A stretch of DNA of 64,000 nucleotides from an uncultured Anaerolineae bacterium (GTDB lineage: Bacteria; Chloroflexota; Anaerolineae; Promineifilales; Promineifilaceae), in the NCBI GenBank assembly GCA_905479495.1, contig CAJQMR010000002.1, positions 372,001 through 436,000 on the forward strand, read 5' to 3'. The stretch's first letter is position 1, and the number at the start of each line of letters is the position of its first letter. A model generated the notes under the pieces. That model made no database searches. It was not told the DNA's origin and saw only the letters and a program-made list of their open reading frames with translations. Below are positions 57,120 through 64,000 of this stretch, piece by piece. The position numbers and the translations under genes were made by a program.

Positions 57120-57505
57120 AACGTTGGGAAAGAAAATATCTCGTTCGTTTCATCTTGGGCATGGTTGGCTATTCCATCTTGCTGCCGCTCTCCCTTATTC
57201 TGGTTGGCGACGGCCGTGTTGAGCAGCCCTGGTTAGCCGTGCTGGTCACGTTGTTGCCCATTGCTCCGTTCCTCAACGCGATGACGGCTGTTATTCATAA
57301 TGTGCGCAGCCAAGATGAACTGTACAAACGAATCCACCTGGAAGCAGTCTTGGTCACCACCTTACTAACGGGGGCTGTTACTTTTAGCTACGGGCTGCTT
57401 GAAGCATCTGAGCTGGTGCCGCCCTTACCTACCGTCTTTATTGCCCCGTTTATGATCTTTGTCTGGGGGATTGCCAATATTGTCATTTCCCGCCGGTACA
57501 ATTAG
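57116..57505 (+). CDS. Four-helix membrane protein
   Basis: 129 residues with four membrane helices (about 10-30, 42-60, 74-95, 100-122). It overlaps the previous gene by ATGA and is 10 bases before the XRE gene. Small membrane proteins paired with such XRE regulators are common in Gram-positives; function is unknown. Confidence 0.75.
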   Translation: MKRWERKYLVRFILGMVGYSILLPLSLILVGDGRVEQPWLAVLVTLLPIAPFLNAMTAVIHNVRSQDELYKRIHLEAVLVTTLLTGAVTFSYGLLEASELVPPLPTVFIAPFMIFVWGIANIVISRRYN

Positions 57506-57515
57506 GAAGGCAATC

Positions 57516-57722
57516 ATGAACAACCGTCTAAAGGTATTGCGCGCCGAACGTGACTGGTCTCAGGAAGTATTGGCCCAAAAAGTGGGGGTTTCGCGGCAAA
57601 CTATCAACGCGATCGAACGCAGCAAATATGATCCCAGCTTACCGCTGGCTTTCAAAATTGCCCGTCTTTTTGTCTTATCAATTGAGGAAATTTTTGAGCC
57701 AACTGAGGAAGAATTGGCCTAG
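57516..57722 (+). CDS. XRE-family helix-turn-helix regulator
   Basis: 68 residues, a single Cro/CI-type domain: RLKVLRAERDWSQEVLAQKVGVSRQTINAIE, ending LSIEEIFEPTEEE. AGGAAGGCAATC precedes the ATG at 57516. Likely controls the small membrane-protein operon it closes. Confidence 0.9.
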   Translation: MNNRLKVLRAERDWSQEVLAQKVGVSRQTINAIERSKYDPSLPLAFKIARLFVLSIEEIFEPTEEELA

Positions 57723-57752
57723 GCGTTTCACATTGTCTCGATTAACGGCCGT

Positions 57753-58583
57753 TTAGCCTAACGATTCGGCCGTATACACCTCATCCATCGATACCAACAA
57801 CTCATTTAATTCCGTTACCTCTTCCGCAATTTCGTGCCGCAGGCGGCGGGCGCTGCCCCGGTCGATGTCTTTGGCATCTACCAGCATCGTTTGCGAGTAA
57901 ATGGTGCCCAAATGGGTAAGCGAGTTCTCCAATTGAAGCCGCGCTCGCTGAATAGTGGCTTCGAGCGTTTGCAACGTTTCCAGCTGGCGTTCCAGACTGT
58001 TTAATGTTGTTTGAATTTGCTCTTTAACAGCAGGGTTTTTAACTTTGTCAAACTCTGCTTCCAGCTGAGCTACGCGTGTTTCTGCCCGTACGCGATCCCG
58101 GTGCAAAATCTTCCGCTCCTCCTGGTACCGATCGATACGCTGAGCCAAATCGTAAATGTTTTCTAACCAATCATCAATCTGGCCAGCCGTCTCTGTCAAT
58201 TCGTCCTTCAACACAGAGTCCGTCCGTTCCCGAATCCCTTTTTCAATGCGGCTGCGATAATCCAGCGCTTCGTTCATTTGCTGCTGCAATTTTTTATCTT
58301 TAAGACGCTCCGGCTTGAACTCATTCTGAAGCATCTTGGCCACAACCTTCCGTCCAAATTCTGCATCCAGTACGCTGCTGTACACTAGTCCGGCCTCAGC
58401 GAGCAACCCACCCAACAACCAGCCCCAAAACGGTACAAAATCGACTAGGGGCAGCCCCAGCGCGGAAAACGTGGTTAAGATGGCGGTGAGCGCCAGCACC
58501 ACACCACTTTCCCAACGGACAAATGATTCTTGCCAGATGGCTTTTTGGACGCGTTCTTCTAATGCTTCTCGGGCTTTTGACAT
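57753..58583 (-). CDS. Membrane coiled-coil protein in the PspA operon
   Basis: 276 residues: two membrane helices near the N-terminus (about 27-48 and 51-68) followed by long coiled coil (about 110-235, LDYRSRIEKGIRERTD to QLETLQTLEATIQRA). It begins 4 bases past the TPR/zinc gene. Likely part of the envelope-stress unit led by pspA; the family is not recognised. Confidence 0.75.
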   Translation of the reverse strand: MSKAREALEERVQKAIWQESFVRWESGVVLALTAILTTFSALGLPLVDFVPFWGWLLGGLLAEAGLVYSSVLDAEFGRKVVAKMLQNEFKPERLKDKKLQQQMNEALDYRSRIEKGIRERTDSVLKDELTETAGQIDDWLENIYDLAQRIDRYQEERKILHRDRVRAETRVAQLEAEFDKVKNPAVKEQIQTTLNSLERQLETLQTLEATIQRARLQLENSLTHLGTIYSQTMLVDAKDIDRGSARRLRHEIAEEVTELNELLVSMDEVYTAESLG

Positions 58584-58587
58584 GGGT

Positions 58588-59904
58588 TCAACTTTGTTTT
58601 GCTTGTTTGTTGGTTTGCCGTTCCTGATCCATTTTAGCCTGAACGGCCTGAATAAGCTGCTCAATAGATGCTTGTCGCTCACTGCTGCCAGTGCGCTGCC
58701 GGGCAGACCGCAGCACATCCAAACTGCGGTCGTAAAAACCTAATCGGGCGTAAGCCTGTCCTAATGATTCCTGGTAAGTGATGTTTTGCGGGGCTTTGGC
58801 GGCAGCATTTTGCCAATGCAATACGGCCGTTGCCCACAATCCTCGCCGCGCTAACTGCGTAGCGGCCGCATTAAAATCAGCGGCCGTTTTGGGACCTTTC
58901 GTTAAAGCAGCCACCTGCCGCACCGTCACCCGGTCAAAATCTGGGCCAGCCTTGAAGATAGCGTAAAACAAGGCCAGCACCGCACCAACCAAAATAAATA
59001 TACGAATCGTTTCACCTAATCCTGAGGTGAGCGGCTGGACAAACTCCTGAATCGCCGGGTCCAACTCGGCGATGCCCAACACGGCCAAATCGGCCGGCAG
59101 CACCCAACGCAGCAATGAGACCAAGATCACACCAACCAGAAAATAAATGGCAATAAGATGGGCCCAACTTTGGCGGAAGTTCACCCCAAAAGCCAACACA
59201 ACAAATACGACCATTACCATGCCGCTGCCAACAGCGGCATAAATATTATTTCGGGCCAGCAAATTATAGATAAGCTGGAGCAGAAAAAATTGTCCTACAC
59301 CCAAAAGCAGCACCCATAGTGTGGTCAGGTTGGTGCTGGCATTGGGGTAACGAAAATATTTTGCCGTCAATTCTTTTTTGCAGCTGGGACAGCGATTGTC
59401 TTCTGGCGCAAGTTCGTGCGCACAGTAACCACACACCGGCACATCTTTGGTCCAGATATCATTATAACTTTCGCTGGCTTGGTAGCCGGTAGTGGGCGCT
59501 TTGTCTTGTACGGCCGTTGGGTCTCGCCATTCCCACGTTTTTACCTGGCTCTCCGGGTACAACAAGGCCGATGCTGTAGAAAGCGGGGCATACTCTCGCC
59601 GCACAATCTGGACTTTGCCTGAAGCTGGCTTTGGTGGCTTTGGTGGCTTTGCCTGAGCCAATTTGGCCAGCCCTTTTTTGGCCAGGGCGTTATCTGGATT
59701 GATGGCCAGCACGTTTTCCAGGCAGATTTGGCGCTCTTCGGTTGAATCTACCGCGCCACTCAGCCAGAGCCACGCCTGTTCGTTCCGTTCGTCAGCCTCA
59801 AGAACCTTTTCCAGCAGCCCACGGCCTTGCACGCGGTCGCCTTTTTTTACGGCCGTAATCCCCTCCCTCAACCACGCTTGCACAGACGCCTCAGATTCAG
59901 ACAT
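58588..59904 (-). CDS. TPR and zinc-ribbon membrane protein
   Basis: 438 residues: N-terminal TPR-like helices (10-85), a Pro/Lys linker (PPKPPKP), a zinc ribbon (CGYCAHELAPEDNRCPSCKKEL, about 160-181), four to five membrane helices (about 195-320) and a C-terminal TPR block (about 345-425). It lies 57 bases after pspA. An unusual domain mix whose function is unknown. Confidence 0.75.
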   Translation of the reverse strand: MSESEASVQAWLREGITAVKKGDRVQGRGLLEKVLEADERNEQAWLWLSGAVDSTEERQICLENVLAINPDNALAKKGLAKLAQAKPPKPPKPASGKVQIVRREYAPLSTASALLYPESQVKTWEWRDPTAVQDKAPTTGYQASESYNDIWTKDVPVCGYCAHELAPEDNRCPSCKKELTAKYFRYPNASTNLTTLWVLLLGVGQFFLLQLIYNLLARNNIYAAVGSGMVMVVFVVLAFGVNFRQSWAHLIAIYFLVGVILVSLLRWVLPADLAVLGIAELDPAIQEFVQPLTSGLGETIRIFILVGAVLALFYAIFKAGPDFDRVTVRQVAALTKGPKTAADFNAAATQLARRGLWATAVLHWQNAAAKAPQNITYQESLGQAYARLGFYDRSLDVLRSARQRTGSSERQASIEQLIQAVQAKMDQERQTNKQAKQS

Positions 59905-59961
59905 TTTTAAAATAGTGGGGCCAGCCACCATCTTTACTACTGGCTGGCTCCCACAGCAACA

Positions 59962-60693
59962 TTACTCAATCGCGGCTTCTTCTTCCTCACTATCTTCCAT
60001 AGTTAGCGCAGGAGCTTCCGCTAAACCAAGACGGCGCTTGCGTTCTTCGAGCTGTAAGTCTAGTTCAGTGCTGCCCAAAGCCGCATCCATCTGGTTGTCC
60101 AGGCGATCCGCATACATTTCACTATGGGCACTAGCTTTATCCAACCGGGAACGAATCGACTCGCCCAGACGAGCAATATCAGCATCACCTACGCCCATCA
60201 AATCATCCAGGCTCTTAATTGCCTTCACCGTCGTCTCTTTGGACTTGGCCAGGCGCATCAATGCTTCCAGCTCTTTCTGCTCTTGCCGGATAGTTTGCAA
60301 CTTGGCTTGCAGCTTCAAGCGGGCATTTAGTAGCGATTCGTATTCGCGCTGCTGCCGCACCCATTGCTCATGGTACTGCTCTTGCAGGCGACGGGCACTG
60401 TTCAGCTCATTCTGAGCCGCTCGCGCCAAATCAGCCTTACCCTGCATCAGGAGCGCATCAATGTTACGGTCCAGCTGATCCGCCTTCTTTTTGTACTCTT
60501 TATATTTGCGCTCCATGCTTTTAACTTCACCACCCACGGTGGCCGCCGCATCTTCCAGTTCGTCCAGATTTTTCTCAGCGTCACGAATGTATTGCTTCAT
60601 CACGGCAACCGAATTGGTTTCCAGCGCTTTATCAACCATCTCATGCAGGTTTGCCGAGACTAATGTTTGTACTTTTTCAAGTAATGTTGCCAT
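59962..60693 (-). CDS. pspA: PspA/IM30 (ESCRT-III-like) protein
   Basis: 243 residues, almost all helical coiled coil, with the family start LLEKVQTLVSANLHEMVDKALE and SLDDLMGVGDADI late. PspA/IM30 proteins polymerise on and stabilise stressed inner membranes. An acidic tail is present. Leads the three-gene minus-strand unit. No pspF or sigma-54 promoter is recognised upstream; the 246-base spacer shows nothing else. Confidence 0.9.
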   Translation of the reverse strand: MATLLEKVQTLVSANLHEMVDKALETNSVAVMKQYIRDAEKNLDELEDAAATVGGEVKSMERKYKEYKKKADQLDRNIDALLMQGKADLARAAQNELNSARRLQEQYHEQWVRQQREYESLLNARLKLQAKLQTIRQEQKELEALMRLAKSKETTVKAIKSLDDLMGVGDADIARLGESIRSRLDKASAHSEMYADRLDNQMDAALGSTELDLQLEERKRRLGLAEAPALTMEDSEEEEAAIE

Positions 60694-60939
60694 CTATTTT
60701 GCTCCTTATACTTAAATGGGAGGGTTTGTAATGTCTGATGCTCGATACGTAAAAATCCCGTTTTTGTTGTCACTAACTATTTTGACGAATGGAATCTTCT
60801 TTGTGGTAGCCAGGGACAAGGTTACCCAAGCCCCAGAGACATTGTAAACAAACTCTGCTGTTTTTCAAGCAGATGTTGTCATATTGCTCAGACTGATTCG
60901 TTCCGCAAAGACTTTTGCCTTTGCTACATCTTATGGAGT

Positions 60940-63267
60940 CTATTCTTGGTAAACAGGCAACTGAATAGCAAAATGAAATCCTGACTGTTTTCCTCTGCTA
61001 AATAACAACTTCCCATTGTGAAGCATTGTATAGCCTTTGGCAATATAAAGGCTGGGGCCATATTCAGGAAATTGAAGCAAGTCTGGTTCATCATTGGCCA
61101 AAATTTCCATAAATTTGGCAACGGTTTCATCACTTAACTTCGCTGAAAAGGTTATCACAATTTCTACGTTGCCTGATTTCCCGTTGTAGAGGGAGAAAAG
61201 TATTTCTTCAGTTTTTGGGGACGGTTCGCTTTGCTGAACACCAATTAAAACCAACCGTTCAATCGCTTCCTGTATGGTTGTCGAATCGGCCTTAACTTTA
61301 GGCATATCGGTGAGGGTTGCCATCTCAATCTGCCAACCGCGCATTTCTTCTTGTTGTTTTAAAGTCTGGCAAGTTTCAAAAACCATGCTGCCCACGTTAG
61401 ACGTCGGATAGGCCTTTAAGCTATGAGCCGTCCAGGCTTCGCCTGTTTTTAGCTCGGCTAAGGAAATAAAATCCTCAATGAGCCGGGTAAGACGGAGGCT
61501 GTTATCCTGAATACCGCGCAGGGAGTGCTTTAGATCGCTGTCGGTATTAGCATCTAACAGCGCTTTGGCCAGCTCGTCAGAATGTTCGGAGACGGAGGCA
61601 AGCGGGGTACGGAAATCTGGCGTAATCAGGTTGATGATGCTGCGCTTTAGATCATCAAAACTTTGAGCAACCAGATTTTGGTTGTGGAAATATTTGTCTA
61701 GCTGCTTCTCAACAAAGCGCAGCATATCATCGCTATCGTATGGCTTGGTGATGTATTCATCAACGCCCCGACGGAAGCCTTCGTACTCATCTTGCTTCTC
61801 GCCTTTAGCCGTTAAGAAGATAAAAGGGATGTGCACCCATTGTGGATTTTCGCGCACACGCAGCAAAAATTCATAACCACTCATTTTGGGCATCATAATG
61901 TCGGAGATGATGAGATCCGGGACTTGCTGGTCGAGCACATCCAGGGCTTCTACTCCATTCAGGGCCGTGAGAACTTTGAGTTTGTATTTACCTTCGAAGA
62001 TGGTAAGCAGGTCTTCAAGCCCATTTAGCAAGTTGCGATCATCTTCAACCACCAGGACCGTAGCCGTGGCTTTGCCTTCTTCGCGAACCAGGGCATCTTG
62101 CGCTTTTAGGCGCTGATATACAGGCAAAACAACGGTAAATTTGCTACCTTTGCCTTCCTGACTTTCGGCTTCGATACGGCCGTTATGCAGCTGCACCAAT
62201 CCCTTGACAATTGCCAAACCAGTCCCCGCCCCCTGCTGCTCAAAAATCCCCCGATTGTGCTGGACAAATGGTTCAAAAATCTGATTTTTCATGTGAGCAG
62301 GGAAACCCATGCCCTCATCTGCCACAACGATATAAATATTTTTGGCCTGGACAGTAACTTCAACCATAATGTGATTAATATTTCCCCGGCCGGGATCCGT
62401 GAATTTAATCGCGTTGTTTAGGAGGCGTTCAAGAATGTCAGTAAGGCTGACCGGATCGCCAAAAATCAGAGGCAGCTTGTCCGGTATGTTGCTGGCAAGT
62501 ATGTACTGCCCTTCTGTGGCTATATCCTGGTGAGCCGCAATGACGTCCTTAAGCAGGCTAGATAAGTTAGGCAAGGGCTTGGCTCGTGACAAATAATTCG
62601 CTTGCGCTTCACCACTGCGCAGCTCCATCACCCGAACAAAATCATCCACCAAACGCGTTAGTCGGAAGCAGCCAGCCTGAATACCGCGTAAATATTCTCG
62701 ATAGTTACGGCCGTCAGTAAACTCCGTCAGGCTGTCAGCCAACATCTCATAATACGCCGTCACATAGGTAAGTGGCGTGCGAAATTCATGGTTGAGAATT
62801 TGCAGAATATTTTTCTTTAGCGACTCTACATTGCGCTCCCGCGCCTGCTTACGTTCATAGGCCATGTCTAGCTGGGCATGGATCAACGTGAGCAGCTCAG
62901 AGATGACAAAGGGCTTTGTAATGTATAAATCGGCATCGCTCAGCCGCCCTTTGCGAATATCGGGCTCTTCCCCTTTGGCTGTAACAAAGATAAATGGGAT
63001 TTGAATCCATTCTGGATTGGCGCGCACGTGGTTTAAAAATTCATAGCCGCCCATCTGGGGCATCATCACATCGGAAATGATCAAATCAGGTTCTTGCTTG
63101 GCCATGATTTCCAGCGCCATACGGCCGTCATTGGCCTGAAGCACTGTGATGTCATAACCTAAGTCGGCAATTTCCAGAAGATCGTTCATGCCATCCAGCA
63201 TGGATTGATCATCTTCAACAATCAAGATTGTGGCAGTACGGCTGTTGGTTTTTTCAGCAAGTTGCAT
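60940..63267 (-). CDS. Duplicated hybrid REC-HisKA-HATPase protein
   Basis: 775 residues in two similar halves. First half: receiver (phospho-acceptor Asp66), HisKA with His160 in LNHEFRTPL, HATPase with N-box RLLNNAIKF and the GTGLAIVKG box. Second half: receiver (Asp456) and a HisKA-like segment in which the His position is Pro550 (TPDFRTPL), then an HATPase-like part without the N-box. So the second kinase looks inactive. Cytosolic. Start ATG at 63267 follows AGGA; an upstream TTG is less likely. Confidence 0.88.
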   Translation of the reverse strand: MQLAEKTNSRTATILIVEDDQSMLDGMNDLLEIADLGYDITVLQANDGRMALEIMAKQEPDLIISDVMMPQMGGYEFLNHVRANPEWIQIPFIFVTAKGEEPDIRKGRLSDADLYITKPFVISELLTLIHAQLDMAYERKQARERNVESLKKNILQILNHEFRTPLTYVTAYYEMLADSLTEFTDGRNYREYLRGIQAGCFRLTRLVDDFVRVMELRSGEAQANYLSRAKPLPNLSSLLKDVIAAHQDIATEGQYILASNIPDKLPLIFGDPVSLTDILERLLNNAIKFTDPGRGNINHIMVEVTVQAKNIYIVVADEGMGFPAHMKNQIFEPFVQHNRGIFEQQGAGTGLAIVKGLVQLHNGRIEAESQEGKGSKFTVVLPVYQRLKAQDALVREEGKATATVLVVEDDRNLLNGLEDLLTIFEGKYKLKVLTALNGVEALDVLDQQVPDLIISDIMMPKMSGYEFLLRVRENPQWVHIPFIFLTAKGEKQDEYEGFRRGVDEYITKPYDSDDMLRFVEKQLDKYFHNQNLVAQSFDDLKRSIINLITPDFRTPLASVSEHSDELAKALLDANTDSDLKHSLRGIQDNSLRLTRLIEDFISLAELKTGEAWTAHSLKAYPTSNVGSMVFETCQTLKQQEEMRGWQIEMATLTDMPKVKADSTTIQEAIERLVLIGVQQSEPSPKTEEILFSLYNGKSGNVEIVITFSAKLSDETVAKFMEILANDEPDLLQFPEYGPSLYIAKGYTMLHNGKLLFSRGKQSGFHFAIQLPVYQE

Positions 63268-63564
63268 AATGTTCCTAGGCAAACAGTGGCGACTTTTCGG
63301 ATTTTACTAAGAGTAGGCTTGTTACGGCCGTTGACTCAGGTAAAAGCGAAATGGATTAATCTGTTTTCTGCGTTGCTTTCGCACCCTTTCCCTAACAATC
63401 TACCAAAATTATACAGTATCCGTAAATTGCATCGCCGTGTGAATTTTGTACTGAATTTCTGACATCTCTTCTTTTCATCGAAAGTCTTGATTATTAGTCA
63501 CCTAAAATACGCATTTGGTCACTTGATTATTGCAAGCAATTCTGACCGATTACATTAAAAATAA

Positions 63565-63600
63565 AAACAACCAGCGCCGCGTAGTCGGTGCTGGTTGTTT
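63565..63600 (-). terminator. Terminator of the LPQTG protein gene
   Basis: On the minus strand AAACAACCAGCACCG and CGGCGCTGGTTGTTT pair with one G-U and a 6-base loop, followed by a T-rich tract. It lies 80 bases past the stop. The rest of 63283-63564 shows no gene, only one octamer. Confidence 0.8.
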
Positions 63601-63680
63601 GGTGAACTGATTGAAATTTCTAGCGGCAGACATTTACCCATCAGCAAATGATGGACCAGCCTACTTTATGGTGCCAATAA

Positions 63681-63998
63681 CTAACCCATTGTGCGCAAGC
63701 GGCGAGCAAAGACAAATAGGCCAACGAGTACAAACGCAGCCAACACGACACCCCAGGTATCAAGACCTGTCTGCGGCAATGCGTCACCATTGCTGCCATC
63801 GCCTGTCTCGCTTAATGCCGAAATTGGGGTCGGAGTAGCATCTTCATCGACAGCGTCACTATCTGAGCTGCCATCCGTTTCGTCAGCAGCAGCGTCCGTC
63901 CCATCGCCATTTTCTGTCACGCCATCCCCATCTTCAATTTCAATCACTGCCTCTTCATCTGTTGTGTCTTCAACAACAGGGGTGTTGGTGGGTGTTGG
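63681..63998 (-). CDS. C-terminus of an LPQTG-anchored surface protein (partial)
   Basis: The frame is open to the window edge. It begins PTPTNTPVVEDTTDEE, a Thr/Pro and acidic linker, runs through an Asp/Glu-rich stretch, and ends ALPQTGLDTWG, a 20-residue hydrophobic helix and a basic tail (RRLR). This is a sortase sorting signal: LPQTG, helix, positive charges. Such anchors are typical of Gram-positive walls. Its occurrence here fits a monoderm-like Chloroflexota envelope. The sortase is not in view. Confidence 0.85.
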   Translation of the reverse strand, partial: PTPTNTPVVEDTTDEEAVIEIEDGDGVTENGDGTDAAADETDGSSDSDAVDEDATPTPISALSETGDGSNGDALPQTGLDTWGVVLAAFVLVGLFVFARRLRTMG

Positions 63999-64000
63999 CG

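Larger units (their letters stand above)
53..63331. repeat. Dispersed octamer ACGGCCGT (often AACGGCCGTT), about 95-100 copies
   Basis: The palindromic octamer occurs throughout, in genes and spacers, in all three reading frames (for example ETAV, NGR and RPS). First copy 53-60, last 63324-63331. Spacing averages about 650 bases. It is nearly missing from 13.9-19.4 kb (one copy) and 31.7-35.9 kb (none). It resembles the HIP1 element of cyanobacteria in behaviour, not in sequence. Confidence 0.85.

Noticed and set aside
1..64000. tRNA and rRNA genes
   Set aside because: I looked for the conserved TPsiC-arm text and clover-leaf pairs and saw none that hold up; a tRNA scan would be needed to be certain.

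Overview
The window looks like a bacterial chromosome segment from a Chloroflexota lineage (Anaerolineae-like). This rests on the gene content, the Thr/Pro-rich linkers, and the many hairpin repeats in the spacers. It is an inference by eye; no marker gene was compared. Roughly 60 genes are packed on both strands in short operons. Most of the DNA is GC-rich by eye. One block (about 13.9-19.2 kb) is clearly AT-richer and reads as acquired. The octamer ACGGCCGT occurs about 95-100 times by hand count, against one or two expected.

0-13.8 kb is a nitrogen-assimilation region. It holds a truncated GAF-GAF-HisKA_2 sensor kinase, type III glutamine synthetase (glnN), an unknown protein, an ammonium transporter (amt), and the two subunits of glutamate synthase (gltB, gltD). 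The leaders of glnN and amt each contain a terminator-like hairpin with shared sequence. This suggests attenuation control, although for glnN the hairpin may simply end the gene upstream.

13.9-20.6 kb is an accessory island beginning right after gltD. It carries a tight operon of a HEPN-type protein, a HerA-like ATPase, a NurA-like nuclease and a DNA methyltransferase. After that come a decayed REP-associated transposase, a HepT/MntA toxin-antitoxin pair, three REP palindromes, and three short relics of the gltD 3' end. The four-gene operon is a candidate defence system, and the relics suggest repeated insertion at the end of gltD.

20.6-32.9 kb holds an acetamidase/formamidase, a MoaD/ThiS-type sulfur carrier and a secreted beta-sandwich protein. 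It continues with an EVE-like protein next to metG, then ettA, a VOC protein, an O-methyltransferase, a DUF89/ARMT1-like protein, a DUF3253 protein, a TPR protein and a YozE-like protein. 33-41 kb holds comM and a potassium module: kdpE, kdpD and a KimA-like importer, with no kdpFABC in view.

41-51 kb contains an SDR protein, membrane proteins, a methyltransferase and a Mut7-C nuclease fused to a ubiquitin-like domain. It also has a TetR regulator with a visible operator and an ECF sigma factor followed by an anti-sigma-like protein, a zinc ribbon protein and an ABC-2 exporter. 51-60.7 kb holds housekeeping genes (asnS, rimO, a rodZ-like gene, rplI), a small membrane-protein/XRE operon and a PspA operon. 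The window ends with a duplicated REC-kinase-REC-pseudokinase hybrid and the C-terminus of an LPQTG-anchored surface protein.

Intergenic spacers are unusually rich in hairpins built from short-period repeats of several families. One such repeat lies in frame inside gltD.
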